NCBI RefSeq assembly: GCF_004367745.1
Contig: NZ_CP037993.1
Span: forward strand, 1,364,001 to 1,428,000
Direction of reading: 5' to 3'
Length of the DNA: 64,000 nucleotides
DNA from: Herbaspirillum huttiense
GTDB lineage: Bacteria; Pseudomonadota; Gammaproteobacteria; Burkholderiales; Burkholderiaceae_D
Below are positions 18,283 through 27,277 of the stretch, in pieces. How positions within the stretch are numbered: position 1 is the stretch's first letter; each line of letters opens with the position of its first letter. The notes beneath the pieces are model-generated. The model ran no database searches. It saw only the letters and a program-made list of their open reading frames with translations, and was not told the DNA's origin. Both the position numbers and the translations under genes were made by a program.

Positions 18283-18692
18283 GCACGGGCGACGGGGTTG
18301 CCCGGGAAGGTAGGGCAGCGGCAGGGGTCTTCCGCCATTTGGCAAATCATCGTGATGAGCCATGCGGCATCACGGAAGCTTGCGATGGGAAGGTCGCCAG
18401 CGCCGTTGAGCTTGCACGCTGCCTGGCACGTTATCTCATGCCGCGGCTGGTAACTTTGCGCGCTTCCTCCTGATTGGAGTGGATTTCAGGTGCGTTCGCC
18501 GCCTGAAGAAATCTTGTATGCGTTTTGGAATGTGCAGTTTTCTTTTGAAGAAAACGCGGTACCCGGTTCGCCCCGAGCTCAGGGCGGCCAGTGCCCGTAG
18601 TCACGTTTGCCAGCAGATTGCCGGACAGTTTCGCTTTGCGGCAGGTAGTGCAGATGGGTAGTCACGAAATTGCAGTGTGTCTTGCGCGGCGC

Positions 18693-18788
18693 TTCAATTA
18701 TGTAGTCGTTCAATTATGTAGTCGTTCAATTGTGCAGTCGTTCAATTGTTCAATTGTTCGAATGTTCAATTGTTCGAATGTTCGATTG
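18693..18788 (+). repeat. Compound tandem repeat (16-bp then 8-bp units)
   Basis: Three 16-bp units (TTCAATTATGTAGTCG twice, then TTCAATTGTGCAGTCG) are followed by six 8-bp units that alternate TTCAATTG and TTCGAATG, with a final TTCGATTG. The array ends 70 bp before the transporter operon. The embedded CAATTG and TTCGAA words are palindromic, so the array could present repeated binding sites. Confidence 0.92.
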
Positions 18789-18858
18789 AAAAGAAGAGTC
18801 CTCCTCTTCATTGCCTGTTTTCCAGAACTTGTCAGAACCACTTTGTTAAGGATCGGCT

Positions 18859-19668
18859 ATGCACCCCTGTATCTCTCCCCGTGCTTCCAAGAAGCACATT
18901 GCTCGTGCCTTGCGCAACCTGGCCTCCGGCCTCGCGACCTGCCTGATGCTGGTCACGATGACTCAGGCTCAGGCGGCAGGTCCCGCCAAAGTCTCTGCCG
19001 GAACGACACCTTCCAGCGTGCCCAATGCATTCCTGAACATCAAGACGCAGCAGATTGAAGGCGTGATGCCGGATGTGATCCGCGAAATCGGCAAGCGGGA
19101 GGGATTTGAAATCTCCTTCGACATCGTTCCTTTTTCCGCACTGGTGCAGTCCGTGGTCTCGGACAAGATCGATCTCATCGTGGCCGGGATGTCGCCCACC
19201 CCGAAGCGCAAGGAAGTCGTCGATTTCTCTGAGCCGGTAGCCGAATTCGGAAAAGGCATCATCGTCAGTGCCTCGGACAAGAAGCAATATCGCACCATCC
19301 AGGATCTGGCCGGAACCGTCATCGGTGCCGGTGCAGGCGAAGAGACGTCGGAAGAGTTGATGAAGCTTGGCATCTTCAAGGAAGTGAAGCTGTACAACAC
19401 CGCAGCCGATATGGCGCGTGACGTAGCCTTGGGCCGCATTACCGCAGGCTTCAATGATTACCCGATCTGGAAAGCCCAGGAAGCCAACGGTGCCCTGCAA
19501 GGATGCCGTGTGGTCGATGGCTTCAAGCCACTGCGCAAGGTGCCGATTGCCTTTGGCGTCAAGAAGGGCAATACCGCGCTGCTGACCAAGATCAATGATG
19601 GACTGGTCAAGATCAAGGCCGATGGCACGTTGGACCAGATCTTGAAGAAATGGAACTTCGTCGACTGA
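18859..19668 (+). CDS. Amino-acid ABC transporter, periplasmic binding protein
   Basis: A family 3 solute-binding protein of 269 residues. A signal sequence (a basic start, then a hydrophobic core around ASGLATCLMLVTMTQAQA) ends near residue 40. The binding domain has the typical blocks GVMPDVIREIGKREG, IDLIVAGMSPTPKRKEVVDFS and the C-terminal ADGTLDQILKKWNF. It captures an amino acid or related compound and delivers it to the permease and ATPase that follow. The start lies 70 bp after the compound repeat. Substrate not deducible, though the neighbouring oxidoreductase suggests an amino acid used as carbon or nitrogen source. Confidence 0.9.
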   Translation: MHPCISPRASKKHIARALRNLASGLATCLMLVTMTQAQAAGPAKVSAGTTPSSVPNAFLNIKTQQIEGVMPDVIREIGKREGFEISFDIVPFSALVQSVVSDKIDLIVAGMSPTPKRKEVVDFSEPVAEFGKGIIVSASDKKQYRTIQDLAGTVIGAGAGEETSEELMKLGIFKEVKLYNTAADMARDVALGRITAGFNDYPIWKAQEANGALQGCRVVDGFKPLRKVPIAFGVKKGNTALLTKINDGLVKIKADGTLDQILKKWNFVD

Positions 19669-19698
19669 CGTGTCTTTCAGCCCGGGTTCGGGACCGGC

Positions 19699-19720
19699 GT
19701 GACGGAGACTGCTCCGTCAC
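19699..19720 (+). repeat. Hairpin between binding-protein and permease genes
   Basis: A perfect 9-bp stem, GTGACGGAG with CTCCGTCAC, around ACTG, 30 bp after the binding-protein stop and without a T-run. Such hairpins usually help keep the binding-protein message more abundant than the permease message. Confidence 0.65.
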
Positions 19721-19749
19721 CTCCAGCAATCATCATCAGAGGGAAGACA

Positions 19750-20406
19750 ATGCGTTGGAATGATATGGCGGACTTTGTGCCGATCCTGTTGCAAGGGGCG
19801 GGGATGACGATTTTCATCACCCTCAGCTGCCTGGTGTTGAGCACGCTGCTGGGTCTGGTCTGGGCCTTGCTGAAGATGTCCCGCCATGCCCCGGTGCGGC
19901 AGGTCACGGCGACCCTGATCAACATCGTCCGCGGCCTGCCGATGATCGTCTTGCTGTTCTATATCTACTTCGTCTTTCCCTCGATTCATATTCAGCTCAG
20001 CGCCTTGCAGGCCAGTATCATCGGTCTCGCGTTCGGCTATTCGACTTACGTGGCCGAGATCATCCGGTCCGGCATCGAATCGGTGGATATGGGGCAGTAT
20101 GAGGCCGCGCAGTCGATCGGCATGGGCCGGGTCAAGACCATGACGCGGGTCATCCTGCCGCAGGCCATCAAGGTCGCCCTGCCACCGTACAGCAATACGC
20201 TGGTCTCGATGCTCAAGGATTCCTCGCTGGCCTCCACCATCACCGTCACGGAAATGACGCGGCAGGGAACCTTGCTCGCAGCCGCCACCTTTCAGAACCT
20301 CGAGGTCTATACGCTCATTGCCGTGGGCTACCTGGCGATGAGCCTGCCATTGATGAGTCTCACCAAGATGCTGGAGAGACGTTTTGGAAAACACAAGGTG
20401 AAGTGA
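19750..20406 (+). CDS. Amino-acid ABC transporter permease
   Basis: A 218-residue HisM/GlnP-type permease with about five membrane helices, beginning near residue 18 ([26 protein letters not shown]). The EAA loop [23 protein letters not shown] docks on the ATPase. The ATG at 19750 (MRWNDMADF) is preceded by GAGGGAAGAC; an upstream ATG at 19699 falls in the hairpin and is rejected. A single permease gene suggests a homodimeric channel. Confidence 0.92.
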   Translation: MRWNDMADFVPILLQGAGMTIFITLSCLVLSTLLGLVWALLKMSRHAPVRQVTATLINIVRGLPMIVLLFYIYFVFPSIHIQLSALQASIIGLAFGYSTYVAEIIRSGIESVDMGQYEAAQSIGMGRVKTMTRVILPQAIKVALPPYSNTLVSMLKDSSLASTITVTEMTRQGTLLAAATFQNLEVYTLIAVGYLAMSLPLMSLTKMLERRFGKHKVK

Positions 20407-20413
20407 GCCGGCG

Positions 20414-21202
20414 ATGATTGAAATCAAGAACGTGACCAAGAATTTCGGGGACTTCTCCGTCCTCAAAGGGATTTCCCTGGAGGTGAAGGAAGGCGAGGTC
20501 GTTTGCCTGATTGGCGCATCCGGCTCCGGTAAATCGACGCTGCTTCGCTGTATCAATGCGCTTGAATCCTACGATTCGGGGGAAATCCGGTTGTTGAATC
20601 AGGTGGTCGAGCAGCGTTCTCGCCACATCAATCAATTGCGTACCCAGGTCGGCATGGTCTTTCAGCGATTCAACCTGTTCCCGCATCGGACCGCGCTGGA
20701 GAACGTGATGGAAGGCCCGGTGCACGTCAAGCGACTGCCGGTTGAACAAGCGCGCCGGGAAGCCATCGAGATGCTCAACAAGGTCGGATTGGGGCAGAAG
20801 ATCCATGCCTATCCGCATCAGCTCTCGGGCGGCCAGCAACAGCGGGTGGCCATTGCAAGATCACTGGCGATGAAGCCCAAGGCCATCTTGTTCGACGAGC
20901 CGACTTCTGCACTCGATCCCGAGCTCGTCGGCGAGGTCCTCAGTGTCATGCGGACCTTGGCGCGGGAAGGCATGACCATGCTGGTCGTCACGCACGAAAT
21001 GGGCTTTGCGCGCGAAGTGGCTGACCGCGTTTGTTTTCTCCACGCCGGCCTCATCATCGAAGAGGGGGAGGCCAGACAAGTCCTTGGTGCGCCCCGCGAA
21101 GCGCGCACCCGGGAGTTTTTGCGCCATGTGCTGACCAATCGGGCCGACGATGAGCGTCCCGCCGCACCTGCAGAGCAGGCAATGCCTGAGGCAAAAGAGT
21201 GA
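20414..21202 (+). CDS. Amino-acid ABC transporter ATPase
   Basis: A 262-residue GlnQ/HisP-type ATPase starting 7 bp after the permease stop. Walker A is GASGSGKST, the Q-loop is in [15 protein letters not shown], the signature is LSGGQQQR, Walker B is [14 protein letters not shown] and the switch histidine is in VVTHEMGFA. About 20 extra C-terminal residues rich in Ala, Pro and Glu follow the core domain. It completes a one-of-each polar amino-acid uptake system. Confidence 0.95.
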   Translation: MIEIKNVTKNFGDFSVLKGISLEVKEGEVVCLIGASGSGKSTLLRCINALESYDSGEIRLLNQVVEQRSRHINQLRTQVGMVFQRFNLFPHRTALENVMEGPVHVKRLPVEQARREAIEMLNKVGLGQKIHAYPHQLSGGQQQRVAIARSLAMKPKAILFDEPTSALDPELVGEVLSVMRTLAREGMTMLVVTHEMGFAREVADRVCFLHAGLIIEEGEARQVLGAPREARTREFLRHVLTNRADDERPAAPAEQAMPEAKE

Positions 21203-21385
21203 ATGCGGGTATCGCTGTCCTCAGCGATCCGCAGATGCCGTTGATCCTGCTTCCAGGGATCGCATCCCGGCGAAGTTGCAACAGGATTTCGCAAGACATG
21301 TGACCGCCTGGTGCAGGCGTTCATGGCCACCGCTGTGAGGCGGATTTTTCTTGTAGACCAGAGACTGAGAGATCGGACCAGTGCC

Positions 21386-22714
21386 ATGCTGAGAGTGGAA
21401 GAAGTTTATGATTCGCCAGAGTTTGTCAGTGAAGTCGATGTCGTGGTCATCGGTGCCGGCATCGTCGGCACCTCGATCGGCTATGAGCTGGCCAGGCGCG
21501 GCATCTCCGTGGCCATCCTTGAAAAGGGCATCGTCGGCGGCGAACAGTCTGGCCGCAACTGGGGATGGGTGCGCCAGCAGAACCGGGATCTGTTCGAATT
21601 GCCGCTGGCCATGCGCAGTCTGCGGCGTTGGAACGAACTGCGCGACGAGATCCAGATCGATCTGGGCTTCCGCCGTGAAGGAATTCTGTACGCCACCAAC
21701 GAAGAGAAGGATCTCGCCAAGTGGAGCGCGTGGGGCCAGCGCGCGAAGGAGGTCGGCTTTGTCAGTCATATCCTCAGTGCGTCCGAAGTGAAGGCGCGTA
21801 CGCCTTCGGGCGGGCCGGACTACAAAGGCGGCGTCTGGTCTCCCACCGATGGCCGAGCCGAGCCCTCGCGAGCCGCGCCTGCGTTGGCGGAGGGCGCCAA
21901 GCGCCTGGGGGCGCACCTCTACCAGCAGTGCGCCGTCCGAGGCCTGGAGACCAGCGGCGGACGTCTCAGCGGTGTGTGGACCGAGCGCGGTCTGATCAAG
22001 GCCTCCACCGTGGTCTGCGCCGGCGGTGCCTGGAGCGGGCGCTTGTGCCGGCGTCACGGGATTGCGTTCCCGGTAGTCAACGTGGTCGGAACCACCATGC
22101 GGACTTCGGTTGCGCCGGAGGTCGTGAGCGGCTGCTTCAGCGGCCCGGGCTTCGCGCTGCGTCGTCGTCTTGACGGTGCCTATTCGGTCGCCGTGCCCGG
22201 TTTCGGACGCATTGACCTGGCCCCCGTCGGGCTGAAGAACGGGCTTCAGTACTATCGCAATTACAAGAACGACATCGGCAAGAAACTGACCTATCGTCTT
22301 TCCCGGGCGTGGATGGAAGGGCCCGAAGCCACCAGCACCTGGGCGTTTGATCAAGTGTCGCCATTTGAGCGGTGCCGGGTACTTGATCCGCGTCCCGATG
22401 CCGATTTTGCCAGGCGTGCGCTGGATAACGTCAAGCGTGCCATTCCGCAATTGTCGGAGTTGCGCGTGGCTTATGCGTGGGCCGGCGCGATTGATACCAC
22501 GCCCGATCTCATCCCCGTCATTTCTGACGTCGCCGCCTTGCCGGGCCTCTATCTCGCCACCGGGTTCAGCGGTCATGGTTTCGCGCTGGGGCCGGCGGCA
22601 GGGGAATTGGTGGCGGATATGGTCACGGGTGCAAGCCCGATGATCGATGTCTCTCCCTATCGCCTGAGCCGTTTCAACGATGGTACCTCGCTCAAGGTAC
22701 CGGAAATGATGTAG
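21386..22714 (+). CDS. FAD-dependent amino-acid oxidoreductase (DAO family)
   Basis: A 442-residue flavoprotein of the D-amino-acid-dehydrogenase/sarcosine-oxidase family. The dinucleotide-binding motif VVIGAGIVGTSIGYELARRG lies at about 18-37, followed by the acidic strand end IAVLEKG-like sequence (VAILEKGIVGG). The C-terminal FAD block is ATGFSGHGFALGPAAGELVADM. I chose ATG 21386 (MLRVEEVYDS); an upstream ATG at 21311 lacks support. It lies 183 bp after the transporter ATPase on the same strand, so it probably oxidises the imported compound. Whether the substrate is a D-amino acid, an N-methyl amino acid or an opine-like compound cannot be told. Confidence 0.85.
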   Translation: MLRVEEVYDSPEFVSEVDVVVIGAGIVGTSIGYELARRGISVAILEKGIVGGEQSGRNWGWVRQQNRDLFELPLAMRSLRRWNELRDEIQIDLGFRREGILYATNEEKDLAKWSAWGQRAKEVGFVSHILSASEVKARTPSGGPDYKGGVWSPTDGRAEPSRAAPALAEGAKRLGAHLYQQCAVRGLETSGGRLSGVWTERGLIKASTVVCAGGAWSGRLCRRHGIAFPVVNVVGTTMRTSVAPEVVSGCFSGPGFALRRRLDGAYSVAVPGFGRIDLAPVGLKNGLQYYRNYKNDIGKKLTYRLSRAWMEGPEATSTWAFDQVSPFERCRVLDPRPDADFARRALDNVKRAIPQLSELRVAYAWAGAIDTTPDLIPVISDVAALPGLYLATGFSGHGFALGPAAGELVADMVTGASPMIDVSPYRLSRFNDGTSLKVPEMM

Positions 22715-22849
22715 CTGTCATCACTATCCTCCGGACGTCGCAACCGCCGCCGGCGCAGTCAACGCCAGCGGCATTGTTCCCTGCCGACATCCGGATGGAG
22801 CTGTACTGCTTGCAGTCTTGTCCCCCCAATCACTTTTACCTATCTCCCC

Positions 22850-24643
22850 ATGCTCACCTCCATTCGCGCCCGCGTGATCTGCGCCTTCGTTGCGCTGGTT
22901 GTCTTCTCCGTGGTGGTCAGCACCGCGGCCAATTACCTGATTGCCCGCAACAGCATGTGGGCCGCCACGGACAACAGCCTCTCCACCTCGTTGAACGACC
23001 ATGCCCGCGTGATTGGCGACTGGGTCGCCGAAAAAACGCGCCTGGTCGACTCCTTGCAGGATGTCGTCCTGACCGATTCTCCCGATGCGATGCTCAAGCA
23101 GATCCAGGTCGCCGGCGGATTTTTCGATGTCGGCGTGGGGTATCCCGACAAGAAGACCAAGTTCACCGACTGGCCCAATATTCCCGCTACCTATGACCCG
23201 ACCACCCGTCCCTGGTACAAGGGGGCCGTTGAGGCCGGCAAGCCGGCGGCCATTCCTTATATCAGTACCAGCAAGGCCTTGCTGGTGGCGCTGGCCATTC
23301 CCGTGATGCGTGAGGGCAAACTCAAGGCGGTGCTGGTGGGTGACGTGGCCCTTGACAGCGTGGTGGAGACCATCAAAGCCATTCATCCCACACCCGAGAG
23401 TTTCGGGATGCTGATTGACAAGAACGGCCGCATCATCGCGCACCCCAATGCGGAACTGCGCTTCAAGCAGGCCACCGATATCGCTCCCGAGTTCGCGCAG
23501 TTGAGTTCCGCTGCTGACGACAAAGCGAGCGCGCCGATGAAGATCGTGGTCGATGGCCGGACCAAGCTGGTGCGTGCGCAGAAAATTCGCGGGACCGACT
23601 GGAGCATCGTGATCGCCATCGATGAATCCGAAGCCATGGCCGGCGCACGCTCCCTGCTCAATACGTCGCTGCTGTCCCTGATCCTGATCGTCGGCATCGC
23701 TTCTGTCATCGGTGTGGCCGTGACTGCCACGGCGTTCCGTCGGCTCGGACAGGTCAGCCAGGCCATGGCCGCCATCGGCTCGGGCAGCGGTGACCTCACT
23801 CAGCGCCTGCCCGATCAGGGCAAGGACGAAGTGGCGGTCATTTCGCGCTCCTTCAACCAGTTCGTCGGCCAGTTGCAAAACGTGATGCTCGATATCCGTG
23901 ATGCCAGCGAGGCGGTCCGTACGGCCTCCAATGAAATCGCCACGGCCAACCAGGACTTGTCGACCAGAACCGAATCGGCCGCCGCCAGTCTGGAACAGAC
24001 AGCGGCCTCCATGGCCGAGATCTCGGAGACGGTCGGCCGCTCGACGGCTGCCGCCAAGCAGGCGGACCAGCGCTCCAGCAGCGCCACCGAGATTGCCTCG
24101 CAAGGTGGCAAGGTGGTGTCCGACGCCGTGACCACCATCGGCGAGATCGAAAAGGTATCGAGCCAGATCGGTGCGATCATCACCGTCATCGACGGCATCG
24201 CTTTCCAGACCAATATCCTGGCCTTGAACGCCGCCGTGGAAGCGGCCCGCGCCGGCGAGCAGGGGCGCGGCTTCGCAGTCGTGGCCCACGAGGTACGCAG
24301 CCTGGCCAAACGCAGCGCGGAAGCGGCACGCGAGGTCAAGGAACTGGTGGAGACCACCGTCTCGCGGGTTTCCGCGGGATCGGTACAGGTGCGCCAGGCT
24401 GGCACCACCATGGGCGAGATCGTGACCCAGTCGGCCGATGTGCAATCGCTCATTTCAGGTATCGCAAGGGCGACCGACGAGCAGATGCGCGGTATTCAGG
24501 AAGTCAATCGTGCCGTGATCCAGCTCGATTCCATGGTGCAGCAGAACGCCGCCCTGGTGGAGCAGTCGGCCGCAGCGTCGGCGACCTTGCAGGCGCAGGC
24601 CAATACGCTGGCATCGACCATCGGCCGTTTCAGGATCTCTTGA
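22850..24643 (+). CDS. dCache chemoreceptor with amino-acid-binding signature
   Basis: A 597-residue methyl-accepting chemotaxis protein. Helix 1 is at 10-30, a periplasmic dCache_1 domain at about 35-270, helix 2 near 278-300, then HAMP and the signalling hairpin with tip [20 protein letters not shown]. The sensor has Y115, R120, W122, Y123 (in YDPTTRPWYKGAV) and D165 (in VLVGDVALD). That spacing matches, from memory, the conserved alpha-amino and carboxyl contacts of amino-acid dCache receptors such as PctA. Next to an amino-acid transporter and oxidase, this predicts taxis toward an amino acid. There is no CheR-docking pentapeptide at the C-terminus (ends GRFRIS). Confidence 0.92.
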   Translation: MLTSIRARVICAFVALVVFSVVVSTAANYLIARNSMWAATDNSLSTSLNDHARVIGDWVAEKTRLVDSLQDVVLTDSPDAMLKQIQVAGGFFDVGVGYPDKKTKFTDWPNIPATYDPTTRPWYKGAVEAGKPAAIPYISTSKALLVALAIPVMREGKLKAVLVGDVALDSVVETIKAIHPTPESFGMLIDKNGRIIAHPNAELRFKQATDIAPEFAQLSSAADDKASAPMKIVVDGRTKLVRAQKIRGTDWSIVIAIDESEAMAGARSLLNTSLLSLILIVGIASVIGVAVTATAFRRLGQVSQAMAAIGSGSGDLTQRLPDQGKDEVAVISRSFNQFVGQLQNVMLDIRDASEAVRTASNEIATANQDLSTRTESAAASLEQTAASMAEISETVGRSTAAAKQADQRSSSATEIASQGGKVVSDAVTTIGEIEKVSSQIGAIITVIDGIAFQTNILALNAAVEAARAGEQGRGFAVVAHEVRSLAKRSAEAAREVKELVETTVSRVSAGSVQVRQAGTTMGEIVTQSADVQSLISGIARATDEQMRGIQEVNRAVIQLDSMVQQNAALVEQSAAASATLQAQANTLASTIGRFRIS

Positions 24644-24773
24644 GCCTGCCGCCCGGCCGCTCCTTGTTGAGTATCGCCGTGCAGACTGAACTCACCGGCG
24701 TGCATTGCCCATGCGTGACGGCGCTGCCGCTGGTGGTGGAGATCTGCGCGAAAGAACCTGGCTGAAACGCATT

Positions 24774-25685
24774 TCACGCCGATTGATGAACTGGGTTCTG
24801 GACGATAAAGGCCTTGCTCTTCAACACCTCCATGACGGCCTTCACTGAGGGCGGCACGGTCCGGGTTTTCTTGCAGGCCAGAAAAGTGGGCCGCTCCATC
24901 GCCGGCGTGATCGGTCTGACCTGAATCTGGAGTGAGCTCACCGACTGACCCGCTTCAGCCGGCAGGATTGCCGCACCATAGCCGGCAGCGACCAGACCCT
25001 TGATGGCCTCGCCGTTGTTGAGGGCGATGCGAGGGCGCGGGAAAAATCCGGCACGCGAAAACCATTGCAAGGTCTGATGATGCAAAGCGCTGCCGGGTTC
25101 ATTCATCAACAAGGGCTGCCGTGCCAGCCAGGCCGGGCTGACTCGCTTGGGCACGGTCCAGGCCGCCGGCAGGAACGCCATCAGCGGGTCGCTGCGCCAG
25201 CGTGTCAGCACCAGGCCCTGGTGCCGGGTGGTGGCCCCCACCAAGGCCAGATCCAGTTCATCCGCCTGCAGCTTTTCCATCGCCATCGCGGTAGTCGTGA
25301 CGGCCAGTTCTATCTTCAGTTCCGGCCGATGCTGCGCCATGTACTGCAACAAGCGGGGCATCTCATGCGTGATCAGGCCGGTCGATGCCCCGAGCCGCAC
25401 GACCCCTTGCACGCTTTCCCGATAATGGCCGACCGCTTCGCTGGCCTGGTCAGCCAATGCCAGCAGCTTGCGGGCATAGTCGATCAGGATCTTGCCGCCC
25501 GCTGTCACCGTGACGCCATGGCGGTTGCGCTTGAGCAGAGGAATATCCAGCCTTGACTCGAGCTCCCGCAAGTGCAGCGAAATGGTCGGCTGTGCCAGGT
25601 GCAAGGCTGCCGCTGCATTCGACAGGGAGCCGGAGTCGACCACTGCCAACAGCGTACGAAGATGATCCAGGTTGAATTCTCGCAT
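24774..25685 (-). CDS. LysR-family transcriptional regulator
   Basis: A 303-residue LysR protein: winged helix-turn-helix at 1-60 (NAAAALHLAQPTISLHLREL) and a periplasmic-binding-protein-like effector domain from about 90. It is divergent from threonine synthase across a 106-bp AT-rich gap, the usual arrangement for a LysR regulator and its target, so it probably controls thrC. Effector unknown. Confidence 0.88.
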   Translation of the reverse strand: MREFNLDHLRTLLAVVDSGSLSNAAAALHLAQPTISLHLRELESRLDIPLLKRNRHGVTVTAGGKILIDYARKLLALADQASEAVGHYRESVQGVVRLGASTGLITHEMPRLLQYMAQHRPELKIELAVTTTAMAMEKLQADELDLALVGATTRHQGLVLTRWRSDPLMAFLPAAWTVPKRVSPAWLARQPLLMNEPGSALHHQTLQWFSRAGFFPRPRIALNNGEAIKGLVAAGYGAAILPAEAGQSVSSLQIQVRPITPAMERPTFLACKKTRTVPPSVKAVMEVLKSKAFIVQNPVHQSA

Positions 25686-25791
25686 CAGGATTTCTAATAA
25701 TTGAACGGGTCAAACTTAATTTTACTTCGCCAAGGTGGGATGCGAGAATTTTTCCACGGACCCAATTTTTCCACCGGACTGGCAGATCACC

Positions 25792-27213
25792 ATGAACTAC
25801 ATTTCTACACGCGGCGACCGAACTCAACGTGGTTTCTCGGAGGTCTTGCTGGAGGGACTGGCCCCCGATGGCGGCCTGTATGTTCCGCTGGCCTATCCCA
25901 GGATCGACGATGCCACCTTGCAGGCGTGGCGCACCTTGTCGTATCCGGATCTGGCTTTTGAAATCATGGCGCTCTACGTCGGCGACATACCGGCCGGGCA
26001 GTTGCGCAGCGCCATCGCCCGTACTTACACCGCGGAGATATTCGGCACTGCCGATATCGTCCCGCTCAGGCCGCTTGAGGATGGCTTGTTCGTCCTGGGT
26101 TTGTCCAACGGCCCCACCTTTGCTTTCAAGGATGTGGCGATGCAGTTGCTGGGCAACCTGCTGGACGATGAGCTGGGACGACGTGGTGAGCAACTCAATA
26201 TTGTCGGAGCCACCTCTGGCGATACGGGAAGCGCGGCAGAGTACGCCATGCGCGGCAAGAAAAACATCCAGGTTTTCATGCTCAGTCCGCATGGCCGCAT
26301 GAGCCCGTTTCAACAAGCGCAGATGTTCAGCCTGCAGGACAGGAACATTCACAACATGGCTGTAGAAGGAAGCTTCGACACCTGCCAGGACATCGTCAAG
26401 GCGATCTCCTCCGATCTCGGCTTCAAGCGCCGCTTCCATATCGGGACTGTCAATTCCATCAACTGGGCGCGCATGCTGGCGCAGGTCGTCTATTATTTCG
26501 CGGGCTATTTCCAGGCCACGCGCAGCAATGGGGAAAGAGTCAGTTTTGCAGTGCCATCCGGCAATTTCGGCAACATCTGCGCCGGCCATGTGGCCCGCAT
26601 GATGGGGCTGCCCATCGACAAGCTGGTCCTCGCCACCAATGAAAACGATGTGCTGGACGAGTTCTTCAGAACCGGGTGCTACCGCCCCCGATCCAGCGCT
26701 GAAACCCCGGCGACCTCCAGTCCCTCCATGGATATCGCCAAGGCGTCCAATCTCGAGCGCTTCATCTTCGATGTGCTGGGACGCGATGCGCAAAGCGTGC
26801 AACAGCTTTTTGGCGAGGAGCTGGCACACCATGGGAAATTCGTCCTGAGCAAACAAGAGCATGAACGCATGGCCGACTACGGTTTCGTCTCGGGCAAGAG
26901 TACGCACGCTGATCGTTTGGCCACGATTTCGCAGGTCTGGAGCGGGCGTTCGATGATGATCGATCCGCATACCGCTGATGGCGTCAAGGTTGCACGCGAT
27001 CATCGCGTGCAAGGGGTTCCCACCATTGTGCTGGAGACGGCCCTGCCATTGAAGTTCGAAGAGACCATGCGTGCCGCCACCGGCCGCGGTGTACCGCGGC
27101 CGGCTGCGTTGGCAGACCTGGAAGCGCGGCCGCGGCGGTTTGCCGTGATGCAGGCATCGACAGAGGACATCAAGGAACGGATAGCGACGTCTTGCGGGCT
27201 GCGCTCAAGCTGA
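25792..27213 (+). CDS. thrC: Threonine synthase
   Basis: A PLP enzyme converting O-phospho-L-homoserine to L-threonine and phosphate; 473 residues. The N-terminal block STRGDRTQRGFSEVLLEGLA, the PLP lysine in GPTFAFKDVAMQLL, the SGDTGSAAEYA phosphate-cradle region and SPSMDIAKASNLERF identify the long proteobacterial ThrC type. The ATG at 25792 (MNYISTRGD) was chosen; an upstream in-frame ATG at 25735 gives an unrelated extension. It stands apart from hom and thrB, beside a LysR gene and a threonine aldolase, so it may be a second, specialised copy. Confidence 0.93.
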   Translation: MNYISTRGDRTQRGFSEVLLEGLAPDGGLYVPLAYPRIDDATLQAWRTLSYPDLAFEIMALYVGDIPAGQLRSAIARTYTAEIFGTADIVPLRPLEDGLFVLGLSNGPTFAFKDVAMQLLGNLLDDELGRRGEQLNIVGATSGDTGSAAEYAMRGKKNIQVFMLSPHGRMSPFQQAQMFSLQDRNIHNMAVEGSFDTCQDIVKAISSDLGFKRRFHIGTVNSINWARMLAQVVYYFAGYFQATRSNGERVSFAVPSGNFGNICAGHVARMMGLPIDKLVLATNENDVLDEFFRTGCYRPRSSAETPATSSPSMDIAKASNLERFIFDVLGRDAQSVQQLFGEELAHHGKFVLSKQEHERMADYGFVSGKSTHADRLATISQVWSGRSMMIDPHTADGVKVARDHRVQGVPTIVLETALPLKFEETMRAATGRGVPRPAALADLEARPRRFAVMQASTEDIKERIATSCGLRSS

Positions 27214-27230
27214 ACATGCAACGCCGGGCC

Positions 27231-27273
27231 TCGCCCTGTCACCCGATTTCAATGAAACCGGGTGGCAGGGCGA
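27231..27273. terminator. Strong hairpin between convergent thrC and ltaE
   Basis: TCGCCCTGTCACCCG pairs with CGGGTGGCAGGGCGA, one mismatch, around a 13-base loop. There is no T-run. It lies between two stop codons and probably separates the convergent messages. Confidence 0.65.
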
Positions 27274-27277
27274 ATGT

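Larger units (their letters stand above)
17926..18692. other. Long gap with no convincing gene
   Basis: Short open frames exist, but none has a recognisable protein or good start signals. I see the AT-rich palindrome at 18018-18046, a terminator-like hairpin at 18261-18282 and a perfect hairpin GTTTTCTT-TTG-AAGAAAAC near 18537. The stretch between could encode a small RNA or be a decayed gene. Confidence 0.4.

Noticed and set aside
18151..18473. Overlapping short open frames in the long gap
   Set aside because: None has a plausible ribosome site, a recognisable family or convincing protein-like composition.
18693..18788. CRISPR array
   Set aside because: The units are 16 and 8 bp and directly adjacent with no unique spacers.
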